From positions 1 to 36,214 of the forward strand of contig PLKM01000009.1 in the NCBI GenBank assembly GCA_003141095.1: 36,214 bases of DNA, read 5' to 3'. Under the pieces are notes generated by a model. That model searched no databases. It was not told where the DNA came from and saw only the letters and a program-made list of their open reading frames with translations. Shown one piece after another: positions 14,863 to 22,181 of this stretch. Every line of letters begins with the position of its first letter. Position 1 is the first letter of the stretch. Both the position numbers and the translations under genes were made by a program. The stretch comes from Acidimicrobiaceae bacterium (lineage in GTDB: Bacteria; Actinomycetota; Acidimicrobiia; Acidimicrobiales; RAAP-2).

Positions 14863-16608
14863 TTAGAGGTATTGGCCGGTGCCGACGTGTTGAATCGAAC
14901 GTCCACCTTTGACGTCTGTCTCTTCTCGATTGATCAGCGTGCGAATGAAGATGATCCGCTCTCCCTTCTTTCCCGAAATCCGAGCCCAGTCGTCCGGGTT
15001 GGTCGTATTTGGCAGATCCTCATTCTCGCGGAACTCCTGGCGGATTGATTCGATGAGGTCGGTGCCTCGTAGCCCTCGGCCCTTGCCGGCGATCTCGCGC
15101 TTCACCGCCAATTTCTTGGCTCGGCGAACGATGTTCTCGATCATCGCTCCCGAGGCGAAGTCCTTGAAATACAGAATCTCCTTGTCGCCACCTTGGTAGG
15201 TAACTTCAAGGAATCGATTGGAGTCGTCAATCCGGTACATCTGGGTCACGGTCTCTTCAATCATTGAACGTACGGCTTTTTCCCGGTCACCCCCGCCCAG
15301 CGCCAGTACGAGCTGCTCGTCAATGGGCAGATCGGTGTGGAGGTATCGCTCAAAAATCTGCGCTGCAGCGTCGGCGTTTGGTCGTTCAATCTTGATCTTC
15401 ACGTCCAAGCGTCCCGGACGCAGAATGGCGGGATCGATCAAATCTTCTCGGTTGGTCGCCCCGATGACGATGACATCACGCAGCGATTCGACTCCGTCGA
15501 TCTCGGCCAAGAGCTGCGGGACGATTGTCGACTCCATGTCCGAGCTGATGCCGGTGCCTCGCGTGCGAAAGAGTGAGTCCATCTCGTCGAAGAAGATGAT
15601 GACGGGAACGCCTTCTTCGGCCTTCTCGCGTGCTCGTTGGAAGACGAGCCTGATTTGGCGCTCGGTCTCGCCCACGTACTTGTTAAGAAGTTCAGGGCCT
15701 TTGATGTTCAAAAAGTACGATCGGACGTTTCGATTACCCGAGAGTTCGGCGACCTTCTGGGACAGTGAATTGGCAACTGCCTTGGCGATCAGGGTCTTTC
15801 CGCACCCCGGGGGCCCGTAGAGCAAAATACCCTTGGGCGCCGGGAGTTCGTAGTCCTGGAAGAGCGCGCGGTGTAGGTACGGCAACTCGACCGCGTCCAT
15901 GATTGACTCAATTTGATCGTCGAGCCCGCCCACGTCGGCGTACGTGATGTCCGGCACCTCTTCGAGGACGAGCTCCTCGGCTTCTTGACGGACGAGCTTC
16001 TCGGTAAGCAAATTAGAGCGCAGGTCGAGCAGCAGGGCGTCCCCGCTTCGAAGCTTGATATCGCGAAGGGAGTCGGCAATCTCCACCACGCGCTCTTCGT
16101 CGGCTCGGGCGTAGACGAGCACCCGACGCGAATCGATGACTTCCTTGACGGTGACCACCTCGCCTTGGCCGTCCGAGTCGCGTACACCGATCACCGAGAA
16201 CGACTCGTTGAGGACAACCTCGTTGCCGCGCTCGATCTGACCAGGATCAAGCGCCGGATGCAGCGCAACGCGCATTTTACGGCCCGAGGCGAAGATGTCG
16301 ACGGAGCCGTCATCGTTGAAGTCAATGAATGTCCCGTAAACCGCCGGGGGTTGGGTGAGCTTCTCGACCTCTTCGCGCAGAGCGGCGATCTGGTCGCGCG
16401 TCTGTTGGATTGTGATGGTCAGCTTCTCATTGTTCGAGCGGGTTTGAGCCAACTGCCCTCGGGCCTCGAGAAGTCTCTCCTCGAGCATCTCAATGCGGCG
16501 ATTGGCTTGATCAACGTCGTTTAGCGTGAAGTCACGGGCGGCGCTCACCACTATTTGATCTTCGTTCTCTTCGCCATCGGGCTGGCTCAAATGATCTGAA
16601 CGATCCAT
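14863..16608 (-). CDS. mpa: Proteasome-associated AAA ATPase ARC/Mpa
   Basis: 581-aa AAA ATPase that binds Pup, unfolds the tagged protein and feeds it to the 20S core. Layout: N-terminal tail, coiled coil (about 30-86) that captures Pup, OB domains (about 90-215), AAA module with Walker A GPPGCGKT (265-272) and Walker B IIFFDEMD (337-344), and an arginine-finger region (ILRPGRLDV). It ends in GQYL, the motif by which Mpa docks to and opens the alpha ring. ATG 16608 is preceded by TAGGGT at 6 bases, so this is likely the first gene of the proteasome unit. Confidence 0.96.
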   Translation of the reverse strand: MDRSDHLSQPDGEENEDQIVVSAARDFTLNDVDQANRRIEMLEERLLEARGQLAQTRSNNEKLTITIQQTRDQIAALREEVEKLTQPPAVYGTFIDFNDDGSVDIFASGRKMRVALHPALDPGQIERGNEVVLNESFSVIGVRDSDGQGEVVTVKEVIDSRRVLVYARADEERVVEIADSLRDIKLRSGDALLLDLRSNLLTEKLVRQEAEELVLEEVPDITYADVGGLDDQIESIMDAVELPYLHRALFQDYELPAPKGILLYGPPGCGKTLIAKAVANSLSQKVAELSGNRNVRSYFLNIKGPELLNKYVGETERQIRLVFQRAREKAEEGVPVIIFFDEMDSLFRTRGTGISSDMESTIVPQLLAEIDGVESLRDVIVIGATNREDLIDPAILRPGRLDVKIKIERPNADAAAQIFERYLHTDLPIDEQLVLALGGGDREKAVRSMIEETVTQMYRIDDSNRFLEVTYQGGDKEILYFKDFASGAMIENIVRRAKKLAVKREIAGKGRGLRGTDLIESIRQEFRENEDLPNTTNPDDWARISGKKGERIIFIRTLINREETDVKGGRSIQHVGTGQYL

Positions 16609-16614
16609 ACGGCC

Positions 16615-16620
16615 ACCCTA
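16615..16620 (-). promoter_or_regulatory. Candidate -10 element of the proteasome operon (leaderless)
   Basis: On the minus strand TAGGGT ends 6 bases before the ARC ATG at 16608. No Shine-Dalgarno sequence lies in between. The five genes behind ARC follow with gaps of at most about 21 bases, so this may drive all six. Confidence 0.45.
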
Positions 16621-16706
16621 GGTGAGGCGGGGGCGATTGTCATAATCATCGTGAAACAGTTCTCCCGCTAATGTAAATGAACGAGTTAGGCCATGGAGGT
16701 CGAAAA

Positions 16707-16943
16707 ATGAAGGTTTGGATCGACCAGGACCTATGCACTGGTGACGGACTCTGCGAAGAGATTTGTCCCTCGGTGTTCACTCTCCTCGACGACGGACTGG
16801 CCTACGTGAAAGAGGGCGACGAGGTGAAGAGCTCCCCCGGTGGCGCCGAGGGCCTCGCAGTCGTGCCCGCCGGGTTCGAAGACGCCGTCACCGAGGCCTC
16901 GGAAGAGTGCCCCGGCGAGTGCATCTTCATCGAGAAGGATTAG
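16707..16943 (+). CDS. Single-cluster ferredoxin, probably Asp-ligated
   Basis: 78-aa small electron-transfer protein of the Thermotoga type. The cluster motif is Cys10-x2-Asp13-x2-Cys16-x3-Cys20-Pro, with a distant Cys68-Pro. The second cysteine of the usual CxxCxxC is replaced by Asp13, which in known homologues gives a [3Fe-4S] cluster or an Asp-ligated [4Fe-4S] cluster. Cys20 and Cys72 remain as spare cysteines. The insert between the motifs is longer than in the 60-aa relatives. ATG 16707 is chosen because GGAGG (16695-16699) lies 7 bases before it. Redox partners are not evident nearby. Its end overlaps trmI by 4 bases. Confidence 0.88.
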   Translation: MKVWIDQDLCTGDGLCEEICPSVFTLLDDGLAYVKEGDEVKSSPGGAEGLAVVPAGFEDAVTEASEECPGECIFIEKD

Positions 16944-17725
16944 TCCTTCTCCACTCGGCGAACCAAACGCCGAGCCGATGTCAAGAAACCGGTGTGGGCA
17001 ACCATTCGGTGGTCGGGACGAACTGATCTTCCGTCGATGTGCCACGTGCGCCTGAAAATCTCGACCGTCTCTTCCAGGCCAAACGAGTGTTGGCGCAGGG
17101 TCTCTCGAAGCAGTTGGGTCTGGTTGATGGTCGGAAGGTACGCCAAGAAGATCCCGCCCGGGCGCAGCGCGTGCTCCGCGTGCTTTACCACTTCCCAGGG
17201 TTCGGGCATGTCCAGAATCACCCGATCGAGATCCTCCTCGTCGATTCCCTGCGTCACGTCGCGAATTTGAATGTCGTACGCGACATCGGTGCCGAGCATG
17301 TCGTGGACGTTCTTGGTCGCCTGCTGGGCGAAGTCCTCACGTATTTCGTAGCCGGTGATGAGAGCACCGGCGCGCAAGAGTGTCATGGAGAGCGCCCCCG
17401 AGCCGACTCCGGCTTCGAGCACCCGCATCCCTGGGCCAATGTCGGCTTGCATCAGGATTGTCCCCAGGTCCTTGGGGTAAATTACCTGAGCCCCACGAGG
17501 CATCTTCAGTACGACGTCGGACAAGGTCGGACGGAGCACGAGGAAACTCCTCTCGGTGTTGCCCTTGATGAGCGACCCCTCGGGGGCGCCGATGACGTCG
17601 TCGTGCTGTACGATTCCAGCGTGCGTGTGAAACGCCGCACCTTCTCGCAGATTGATGAGGTAGTGGCGGTCCTTCGCGTCGATCAACATGACGCGTTCGC
17701 CTACCTTCAGTTCCGCATTGCTCAC
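16940..17725 (-). CDS. trmI: tRNA (adenine-58-N1)-methyltransferase TrmI
   Basis: 261-aa SAM-dependent enzyme that makes m1A58 in the T-loop of tRNAs. The N-terminal small beta domain (MLIDAKDRHYLINL) is followed by a Rossmann fold with the SAM motif EAGVGSGALS (104-113) and the acidic residue in GYEIRE. LDRVILDMPEPW holds the family signature. In Mycobacterium the homologue (Rv2118c) also sits beside the proteasome genes. The GTG start overlaps the previous small gene by 4 bases (GTGA). Confidence 0.93.
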   Translation of the reverse strand: MSNAELKVGERVMLIDAKDRHYLINLREGAAFHTHAGIVQHDDVIGAPEGSLIKGNTERSFLVLRPTLSDVVLKMPRGAQVIYPKDLGTILMQADIGPGMRVLEAGVGSGALSMTLLRAGALITGYEIREDFAQQATKNVHDMLGTDVAYDIQIRDVTQGIDEEDLDRVILDMPEPWEVVKHAEHALRPGGIFLAYLPTINQTQLLRETLRQHSFGLEETVEIFRRTWHIDGRSVRPDHRMVAHTGFLTSARRLVRRVEKD

Positions 17726-17937
17726 GCGCTCTTCTTTCCCTTGGCACGTTTACCGGCGTTAGCCGCGCGTTTGTCTATAAATCGAAGCAATACCATCGCT
17801 GCGGCGATTGAGGCCCATTTGGATGACTTCTGTGCCCAAGCCCGTCCCAGCGACGCAGCCACGCCTATTCGAAATAGTCGGCGCAGGATCAACGGCGGTG
17901 CCTCGGACGAGACCTGCGTCCGCGAATCCAACCCCAC
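17722..17937 (-). CDS. Small basic membrane-like protein (71 aa), unknown
   Basis: Product of 71 aa with one moderately hydrophobic segment (about 41-52, WASIAAAMVLLRF) and a Lys/Arg-rich tail ending GKRAKGKKSA. I do not recognise the family. The stop overlaps the trmI start in GTGA, strong evidence of a genuine gene in this tight series. The GTG start at 17937 lies inside the preceding small gene (49-base overlap) and has no clear ribosome-binding site, so a start further in is possible. Confidence 0.55.
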   Translation of the reverse strand: MGLDSRTQVSSEAPPLILRRLFRIGVAASLGRAWAQKSSKWASIAAAMVLLRFIDKRAANAGKRAKGKKSA

Positions 17938-18083
17938 ACGTAACCGGTAAAGAGGCCGCCCACGCCCACTGCGGCCGTGGTTGACTTTTGCGACGCCATC
18001 GAACTCCCCGTTGACAGCTCATCAGGCAGCAATGCGCGAATTGACTCCTCAAGGTCGCGCCTCGTCGACGAAGGCTCGCTCAC
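17889..18083 (-). CDS. Small membrane protein (64 aa), unknown
   Basis: The frame runs from a GTG at 18083 that overlaps the holin-like gene's stop by 4 bases (GTGA). The product begins with a charged helix (RRDLEESIRALLPDEL), then has one glycine-rich transmembrane segment (about 36-53, TAAVGVGGLFTGYVWGWI) and an Arg-rich end (RGRRSRPRHRR). The layout is like that of small envelope-associated helper proteins, but I cannot name a family. The frame is open upstream of this start, yet coupling to the holin-like gene and the composition favour 18083. Confidence 0.6.
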   Translation of the reverse strand: MSEPSSTRRDLEESIRALLPDELSTGSSMASQKSTTAAVGVGGLFTGYVWGWIRGRRSRPRHRR

Positions 18084-18433
18084 TTCGGGGCCTTTAGGCG
18101 TCGTTTGGCTGCTCCGCTGACCACTCGCCAGAGCGTCAACGCGGCAACGCCGGCGGCGATGAGGGCAACGATGATGTAAGGCAGCCACGAGAGGCTTCCG
18201 TCAAGAACACGAAACTGCTCCTGGAGAAAACGCAGAGCACCGAGCAGCAGTATTGTGACGCCGAATCCGACGAAGATGCTGCCGATCGCTCCGTAGAGAA
18301 TGAAACGACCCATTTCCTTCAGGGGCTGGATCGTCTCTTCCTTGATGTATTTGATGAAAAGGTCGCGGATTTCCTCGAGGTCACGTTGGATGGTGGCCCC
18401 GCGAAGGAACTTACGCCACGACGGATTCTTCAC
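18080..18433 (-). CDS. Holin-superfamily / actinobacterial membrane protein
   Basis: 117 aa with a charged, helical N-terminus (RDLEEIRDLFIKYIKEETIQ), two transmembrane helices (about 45-67 and 84-106) and a basic C-terminus. This layout matches the small actinobacterial proteins annotated as phage holin family, which in chromosomes like this are probably not phage-derived. Function unknown; a membrane-organising role is only a guess. The GTG start lies 9 bases after the thioesterase stop, and the stop overlaps the next small gene, so it is part of the thioesterase-trmI series. Confidence 0.7.
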   Translation of the reverse strand: MKNPSWRKFLRGATIQRDLEEIRDLFIKYIKEETIQPLKEMGRFILYGAIGSIFVGFGVTILLLGALRFLQEQFRVLDGSLSWLPYIIVALIAAGVAALTLWRVVSGAAKRRLKAPK

Positions 18434-18442
18434 AATTCAAGC

Positions 18443-18844
18443 CTACTCAGTACGTTCTCTGATGAGGTACGACGAGCTGGCGGTGGCGACAAGATCGCCA
18501 CGGCCATTGACTATCCGCCCCTCCAGGAACGAAATCACGCTGCCGGGCTTTAGGACCCGGGCCGTGCACGTGAGTTCGTCGCCCAGCTGCGCCGCGCGCA
18601 GAAACGACACCTTCATCTCGGTGTTGGCAACCGAAACCTTGCGGCTAGACCCGGCCCCGGTGACCGCCGAGGCGCCCATGGCGGAATCGAGCATGGCAGA
18701 AAGAAAACCTCCCTGGACAATGCCCGCGGGGTTAAGGAATCGTTCGTCGACGCGCATGGACCAGACGGTGGTTCCCGGCACGGTCTTGTCAATGCACGTA
18801 AGTCCGAGCGTAAGGTCGCAGTTCGGTGGGATTTGTAGGGCCAT
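18443..18844 (-). CDS. PaaI-family hotdog thioesterase
   Basis: 133-aa hotdog-fold protein that would hydrolyse an acyl-CoA thioester; the substrate is unknown. The signature helix region reads NPAGIVQGGFLSAMLDSAMG (residues 38-57), where the usual HGG is QGG, and the central strands SVANTEMKVSFLRAAQLGDEL match the PaaI family. The ATG at 18844 has TAGCCT exactly 6 bases upstream and no ribosome-binding site. It heads a minus-strand series through trmI and is divergent from the transketolase gene. Confidence 0.85.
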   Translation of the reverse strand: MALQIPPNCDLTLGLTCIDKTVPGTTVWSMRVDERFLNPAGIVQGGFLSAMLDSAMGASAVTGAGSSRKVSVANTEMKVSFLRAAQLGDELTCTARVLKPGSVISFLEGRIVNGRGDLVATASSSYLIRERTE

Positions 18845-18850
18845 GGCTCA

Positions 18851-18856
18851 AGGCTA
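18851..18856 (-). promoter_or_regulatory. Candidate -10 element for the thioesterase gene (leaderless)
   Basis: On the minus strand TAGCCT ends 6 bases before the ATG at 18844. It lies in the 62-base divergent region shared with the transketolase gene. Confidence 0.4.
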
Positions 18857-18893
18857 CCGTCGGGCTCTGCCAAACAGAGGGTGCAGGATTCAC

Positions 18894-18899
18894 TACTGT
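18894..18899 (+). promoter_or_regulatory. Candidate -10 element for tkt (leaderless)
   Basis: TACTGT ends 7 bases before the ATG at 18907, with no Shine-Dalgarno sequence between. No clear -35 is visible. Confidence 0.4.
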
Positions 18900-18906
18900 C
18901 GTAGCC

Positions 18907-20904
18907 ATGGCTGACGACTTATTTCGTGGTGCGACCGAACTGGAAGGGCGCGCAATCCGTGAGATTTCCGCCGTGGCAATGGACGCCCCCGCGGCGGCCA
19001 AATCAGGCCATAGTGGCACAGCGATGGCGTTGGCGCCCCTGGGCGTCATGTTGTTTTCGCGCGTGATGCGACACGATCCAACTGACCCGCACTGGAGCGA
19101 TCGAGACCGATTCATCCTCAGTTGTGGTCATGTGTCGATGCTCCAGTACGGACTCGCCCACTCGTTCGGCTACGACCTGCAGGCGAACGATCTTCGCTCA
19201 TTTCGCCAGCCGCACTCGCGCACTCCGGGACATCCGGAAAGGGGTGTGTCGCCGACGGTGGAGGTGACGACCGGTCCACTCGGACAAGGAATCGCCAACG
19301 GCGTTGGCATGGCGATCGCGGAACGTATTCTGCGCAGTGATTACGGTGAAGGACTCGTGGACCATCGAACGTGGGTCATCGCGGGCGACGGCTGCCTCGA
19401 GGAGGGCATCAGCCACGAGGCGGCCTCACTCGCGGGCTCCCTGGGCCTCGACCGACTCACCATCTTCTACGACGACAACCACATCACAATCGATGGTCCC
19501 ACGGAGTTGGCGTTGCACGACAATGCCGCGTCACGGTTCGAAGCGTACGGGTGGCACGTCATCAACGTGGGTGAAAAGGCCAATGATCTTGACGCGCTCG
19601 AAGCGGCCACGCGCGACGCCATTGCCGAAACGACGCGCCCGACCCTGATTATTGTCCGCTCGCACATTGGTTTTCCATCGCCCGAGATGATGGATCGTCG
19701 CGAAGCGCACGGAACGCCATTTTCCGCTCCCGTCATAGAAGAGGCGAAGAAGATCCTCGGCGTGGTCAACGAGCCTTTTCACCTGGACCCCGAACTGCCC
19801 CATCAAATGATCGAGTCACTCGCTGTGCAGCGTGGGGAGCGGGTCTCGTGGGAGTCGCGGGTTTCAGCGTCGGGCAAGAAGGGACTCGAGTTGCTCGAGC
19901 AGCTCGAGTCCGACGGCGCCGCCTCCGTTGTCGAAGGGGCGGAAAAGTTCGTCGCCGGGTCAATGGTCGCGACACGTAAGGCAATGCAGCGGGCCATGGA
20001 CGTGTTCGCACCCCAGACCAAAGGTCTGACCGCAGGCTCGGCCGACCTCACCGATAACACAGGCGTCATTCTCGCCCATTCGTCAGCGCAGAACGCGTCA
20101 AATCCTGGCGGACGGCAGATCCACTACGGCATCCGCGAGTTCGCCATGGGTGCAGTGATGGTGGGTCAGGCTCTCCACGGAGGCTTCCGTCCGGCCGGTT
20201 CGACCTTCTTCATCTTCAGTGACTACGCCCGTCCGTCGATTCGCCTGGCTGCTCTCAGCCAGGCTGGTGTTCTCTTCGTATTCACCCATGACTCCGTCGG
20301 CGTCGGCGAGGACGGACCAACCCATCAACCAATTGAGCACCTCATGGCCCTGAGGGCCATGCCGCGCCTGCACGTGGTGCGCCCCTCGGACGCCAACGAA
20401 ACGCTCGACCTCGTCGAACAGTTCCTCACGGCGAAAGAGCCGCCTACCACCGCGGTCGTGCTCTCGCGCCAAGATATGCCCGTCTTCAATGAGGCGGACG
20501 GCGAAGCATCGAAGTTGGGCGCCCGTCGCGGCGGATACGTTATTCGCGAGCGCGACGACGCCGTCTTCACTCTCGTCGGAACCGGCTCGGAGCTCGCCCA
20601 CTGCTTGGCGGCCCAAGAGGAGCTTCTCGCGAAAGGAATTGTCACTCGCGTAGTGGCACTCCCCTGCTGGACCTGCTTCGAAGAACAGCACCTGGAGTAC
20701 CGGACCGAGGTGCTTCGTCGGTCGATTCCGTCGGTGGCACTGGAAGCGGGGGCCACGTTGGGTTGGACCAAGTACGTAGACCAGGCAATCGGCATCGATT
20801 CGTTCGGCATGTCGGCACCGGCAAGTTACATCTTCGACTTCTTCAACATCACCCCGGCGACGGTGGTGGCCCACGTTGAGAACGTGTTAGGGGTTGTCAA
20901 GTGA
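18907..20904 (+). CDS. tkt: Transketolase
   Basis: 665-aa thiamine-diphosphate enzyme of the pentose phosphate pathway that moves two-carbon units between ketose and aldose phosphates. Conserved parts are the N-terminal SGHSGTAM (33-40), FILSCGHVSMLQY (69-81), TTGPLGQGIANGVGMA (121-136), the ThDP/Mg motif beginning GDGCLEEGISHE (160-171), and in the second domain THDSVGVGEDGPTHQPIEHL. The frame is open 27 codons upstream, but ATG 18907 begins the family-like sequence and has a -10-like hexamer before it. It is followed by tal with a 4-base overlap. Confidence 0.95.
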   Translation: MADDLFRGATELEGRAIREISAVAMDAPAAAKSGHSGTAMALAPLGVMLFSRVMRHDPTDPHWSDRDRFILSCGHVSMLQYGLAHSFGYDLQANDLRSFRQPHSRTPGHPERGVSPTVEVTTGPLGQGIANGVGMAIAERILRSDYGEGLVDHRTWVIAGDGCLEEGISHEAASLAGSLGLDRLTIFYDDNHITIDGPTELALHDNAASRFEAYGWHVINVGEKANDLDALEAATRDAIAETTRPTLIIVRSHIGFPSPEMMDRREAHGTPFSAPVIEEAKKILGVVNEPFHLDPELPHQMIESLAVQRGERVSWESRVSASGKKGLELLEQLESDGAASVVEGAEKFVAGSMVATRKAMQRAMDVFAPQTKGLTAGSADLTDNTGVILAHSSAQNASNPGGRQIHYGIREFAMGAVMVGQALHGGFRPAGSTFFIFSDYARPSIRLAALSQAGVLFVFTHDSVGVGEDGPTHQPIEHLMALRAMPRLHVVRPSDANETLDLVEQFLTAKEPPTTAVVLSRQDMPVFNEADGEASKLGARRGGYVIRERDDAVFTLVGTGSELAHCLAAQEELLAKGIVTRVVALPCWTCFEEQHLEYRTEVLRRSIPSVALEAGATLGWTKYVDQAIGIDSFGMSAPASYIFDFFNITPATVVAHVENVLGVVK

Positions 20905-22013
20905 CCAAGCTTCATACTCTGTACAGCGAGTACGGCCAGAGCCCCTGGATTGACAACATCCGTCGTGATTGGTTGAACGACGGGACCTTGCAGAGTCTCG
21001 TGGACCAGGGCGTGCGCGGCGTGACGTCGAATCCGTCGATCTTTGCCAAGGCCTTTGCCACCTCATCGGCGTACGACCAGTTCCTGATCGGAGCCAATGT
21101 CAGCGACGCCGAAGCCCTCTTCGAATCGTTAGCGGCCAATGACGTCAGAGACGCTTGCGACGTGTTGAGCGCGGTGCACGAGGCCTCGCGAGATGACGTC
21201 GCGAACGGGACTCGCCGTTACCTGGACGGTTTCGTCTCGCTCGAGGTCTCTCCCCGACTTGCGCGCGACACGCAAGGGACCATCGCCGCCGCGAAGAGGC
21301 TCGCCGTCGACGTTGGCCGTCAGAATCTGATGATCAAGATTCCCGCTACGAAAGAGGGGCTGCCGGCAGTAACCGAGGTGCTGGGTGCGGGTATCAATGT
21401 GAACGTCACCCTGATCTTCTCATTGGAGCGCTACGACGAGGTCCTCACGGCCTGGATGGCGGGGCTAGAACTGGCGCGCCAGAACGGCCACGACATCCGA
21501 GAGATCGCCAGCGTCGCTTCGTTCTTCGTCTCGCGCGTTGACGCCGCGGTTGACGCGCTGCTGGAGCCGGGTGACCCCCGACGAGGCACCACCGCCAACG
21601 CGCAAGTGTGCGCCGCCTACGAGCTCTACCTGTACCGAATTTCCAGCGACCGGGCCGTGGACCTGCTCGAAGGCGGTGCGCAGGTGCAGCGCCCGCTCTG
21701 GGCGTCGACGTCGACGAAGAACCCCACTTATCACGACCTGCTCTACGTCGACTGGATTGTTGGTGACGAGACGGTGAACACCATGCCCGACGCGACGCTC
21801 GAGGGAGTCATCGATCACGGCGACTTCTCGAGGTCGTTGCTCTTGAGCGTTGAATCGATCGCGGCGGAAGCCAACAAGCTAAAAGCGCTGCCTCACGAGA
21901 TTTCGCTCAGGGCCGTCACCGATCAGCTTGAAACCAATGGGGTCGATTCCTTCGTCACCTCCTACGAAGAGGTGCTCGCCACGGTGCGAGAGAAAATTGA
22001 AAGTTCCCGATAG
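20901..22013 (+). CDS. tal: Transaldolase
   Basis: 370-aa transaldolase of the long bacterial type, transferring a dihydroxyacetone unit between sugar phosphates. The Schiff-base Lys146 lies in NLMIKIPATKEG; RGVTSNPSIFAKA (39-51) and VNVTLIFSLERY are also diagnostic. The GTG start overlaps the tkt stop (GTGA), so both enzymes are made in step. In mycobacteria zwf and opcA follow; here fbiC follows instead after a 168-base gap. Confidence 0.95.
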   Translation: MTKLHTLYSEYGQSPWIDNIRRDWLNDGTLQSLVDQGVRGVTSNPSIFAKAFATSSAYDQFLIGANVSDAEALFESLAANDVRDACDVLSAVHEASRDDVANGTRRYLDGFVSLEVSPRLARDTQGTIAAAKRLAVDVGRQNLMIKIPATKEGLPAVTEVLGAGINVNVTLIFSLERYDEVLTAWMAGLELARQNGHDIREIASVASFFVSRVDAAVDALLEPGDPRRGTTANAQVCAAYELYLYRISSDRAVDLLEGGAQVQRPLWASTSTKNPTYHDLLYVDWIVGDETVNTMPDATLEGVIDHGDFSRSLLLSVESIAAEANKLKALPHEISLRAVTDQLETNGVDSFVTSYEEVLATVREKIESSR

Positions 22014-22047
22014 GCGGTGAACGCGTTCTGACGACCTGGCTCTTGAC

Positions 22048-22066
22048 GGGCGACTCAACGCCCTTT
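22048..22066 (+). terminator. Weak stem-loop after tal, possible terminator
   Basis: GGGCG - 6 bases - CGCCC followed by only TTT, 35 bases beyond the tal stop. The stem is five pairs and the T-run is short, so this is a weak candidate for separating tal from fbiC. Apart from this and the -10 candidate I see nothing else in the 168-base gap. Confidence 0.3.
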
Positions 22067-22169
22067 GAAAACTTCGAACGCCGCACACTGGCACGGAGGG
22101 CTGCACGATGCAGAGTGCCTTCTGGGTGGCCGATTCAACGAGACTGCGGGATTTCTTAACCTCTAGACC

Positions 22170-22175
22170 TAGGAT
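22170..22175 (+). promoter_or_regulatory. Candidate -10 element for fbiC (leaderless)
   Basis: TAGGAT ends 6 bases before the ATG at 22182 with no ribosome-binding site. Confidence 0.45.
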
Positions 22176-22181
22176 GCCACT

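Noticed and set aside
17039..17950. Plus-strand open frame of 303 codons
   Set aside because: Antisense to trmI and the next small gene; the product looks non-natural.
18080..18433. Holin-like gene taken as evidence for a prophage
   Set aside because: The neighbours are housekeeping genes, and actinobacterial chromosomes commonly carry this membrane family without any phage genes.
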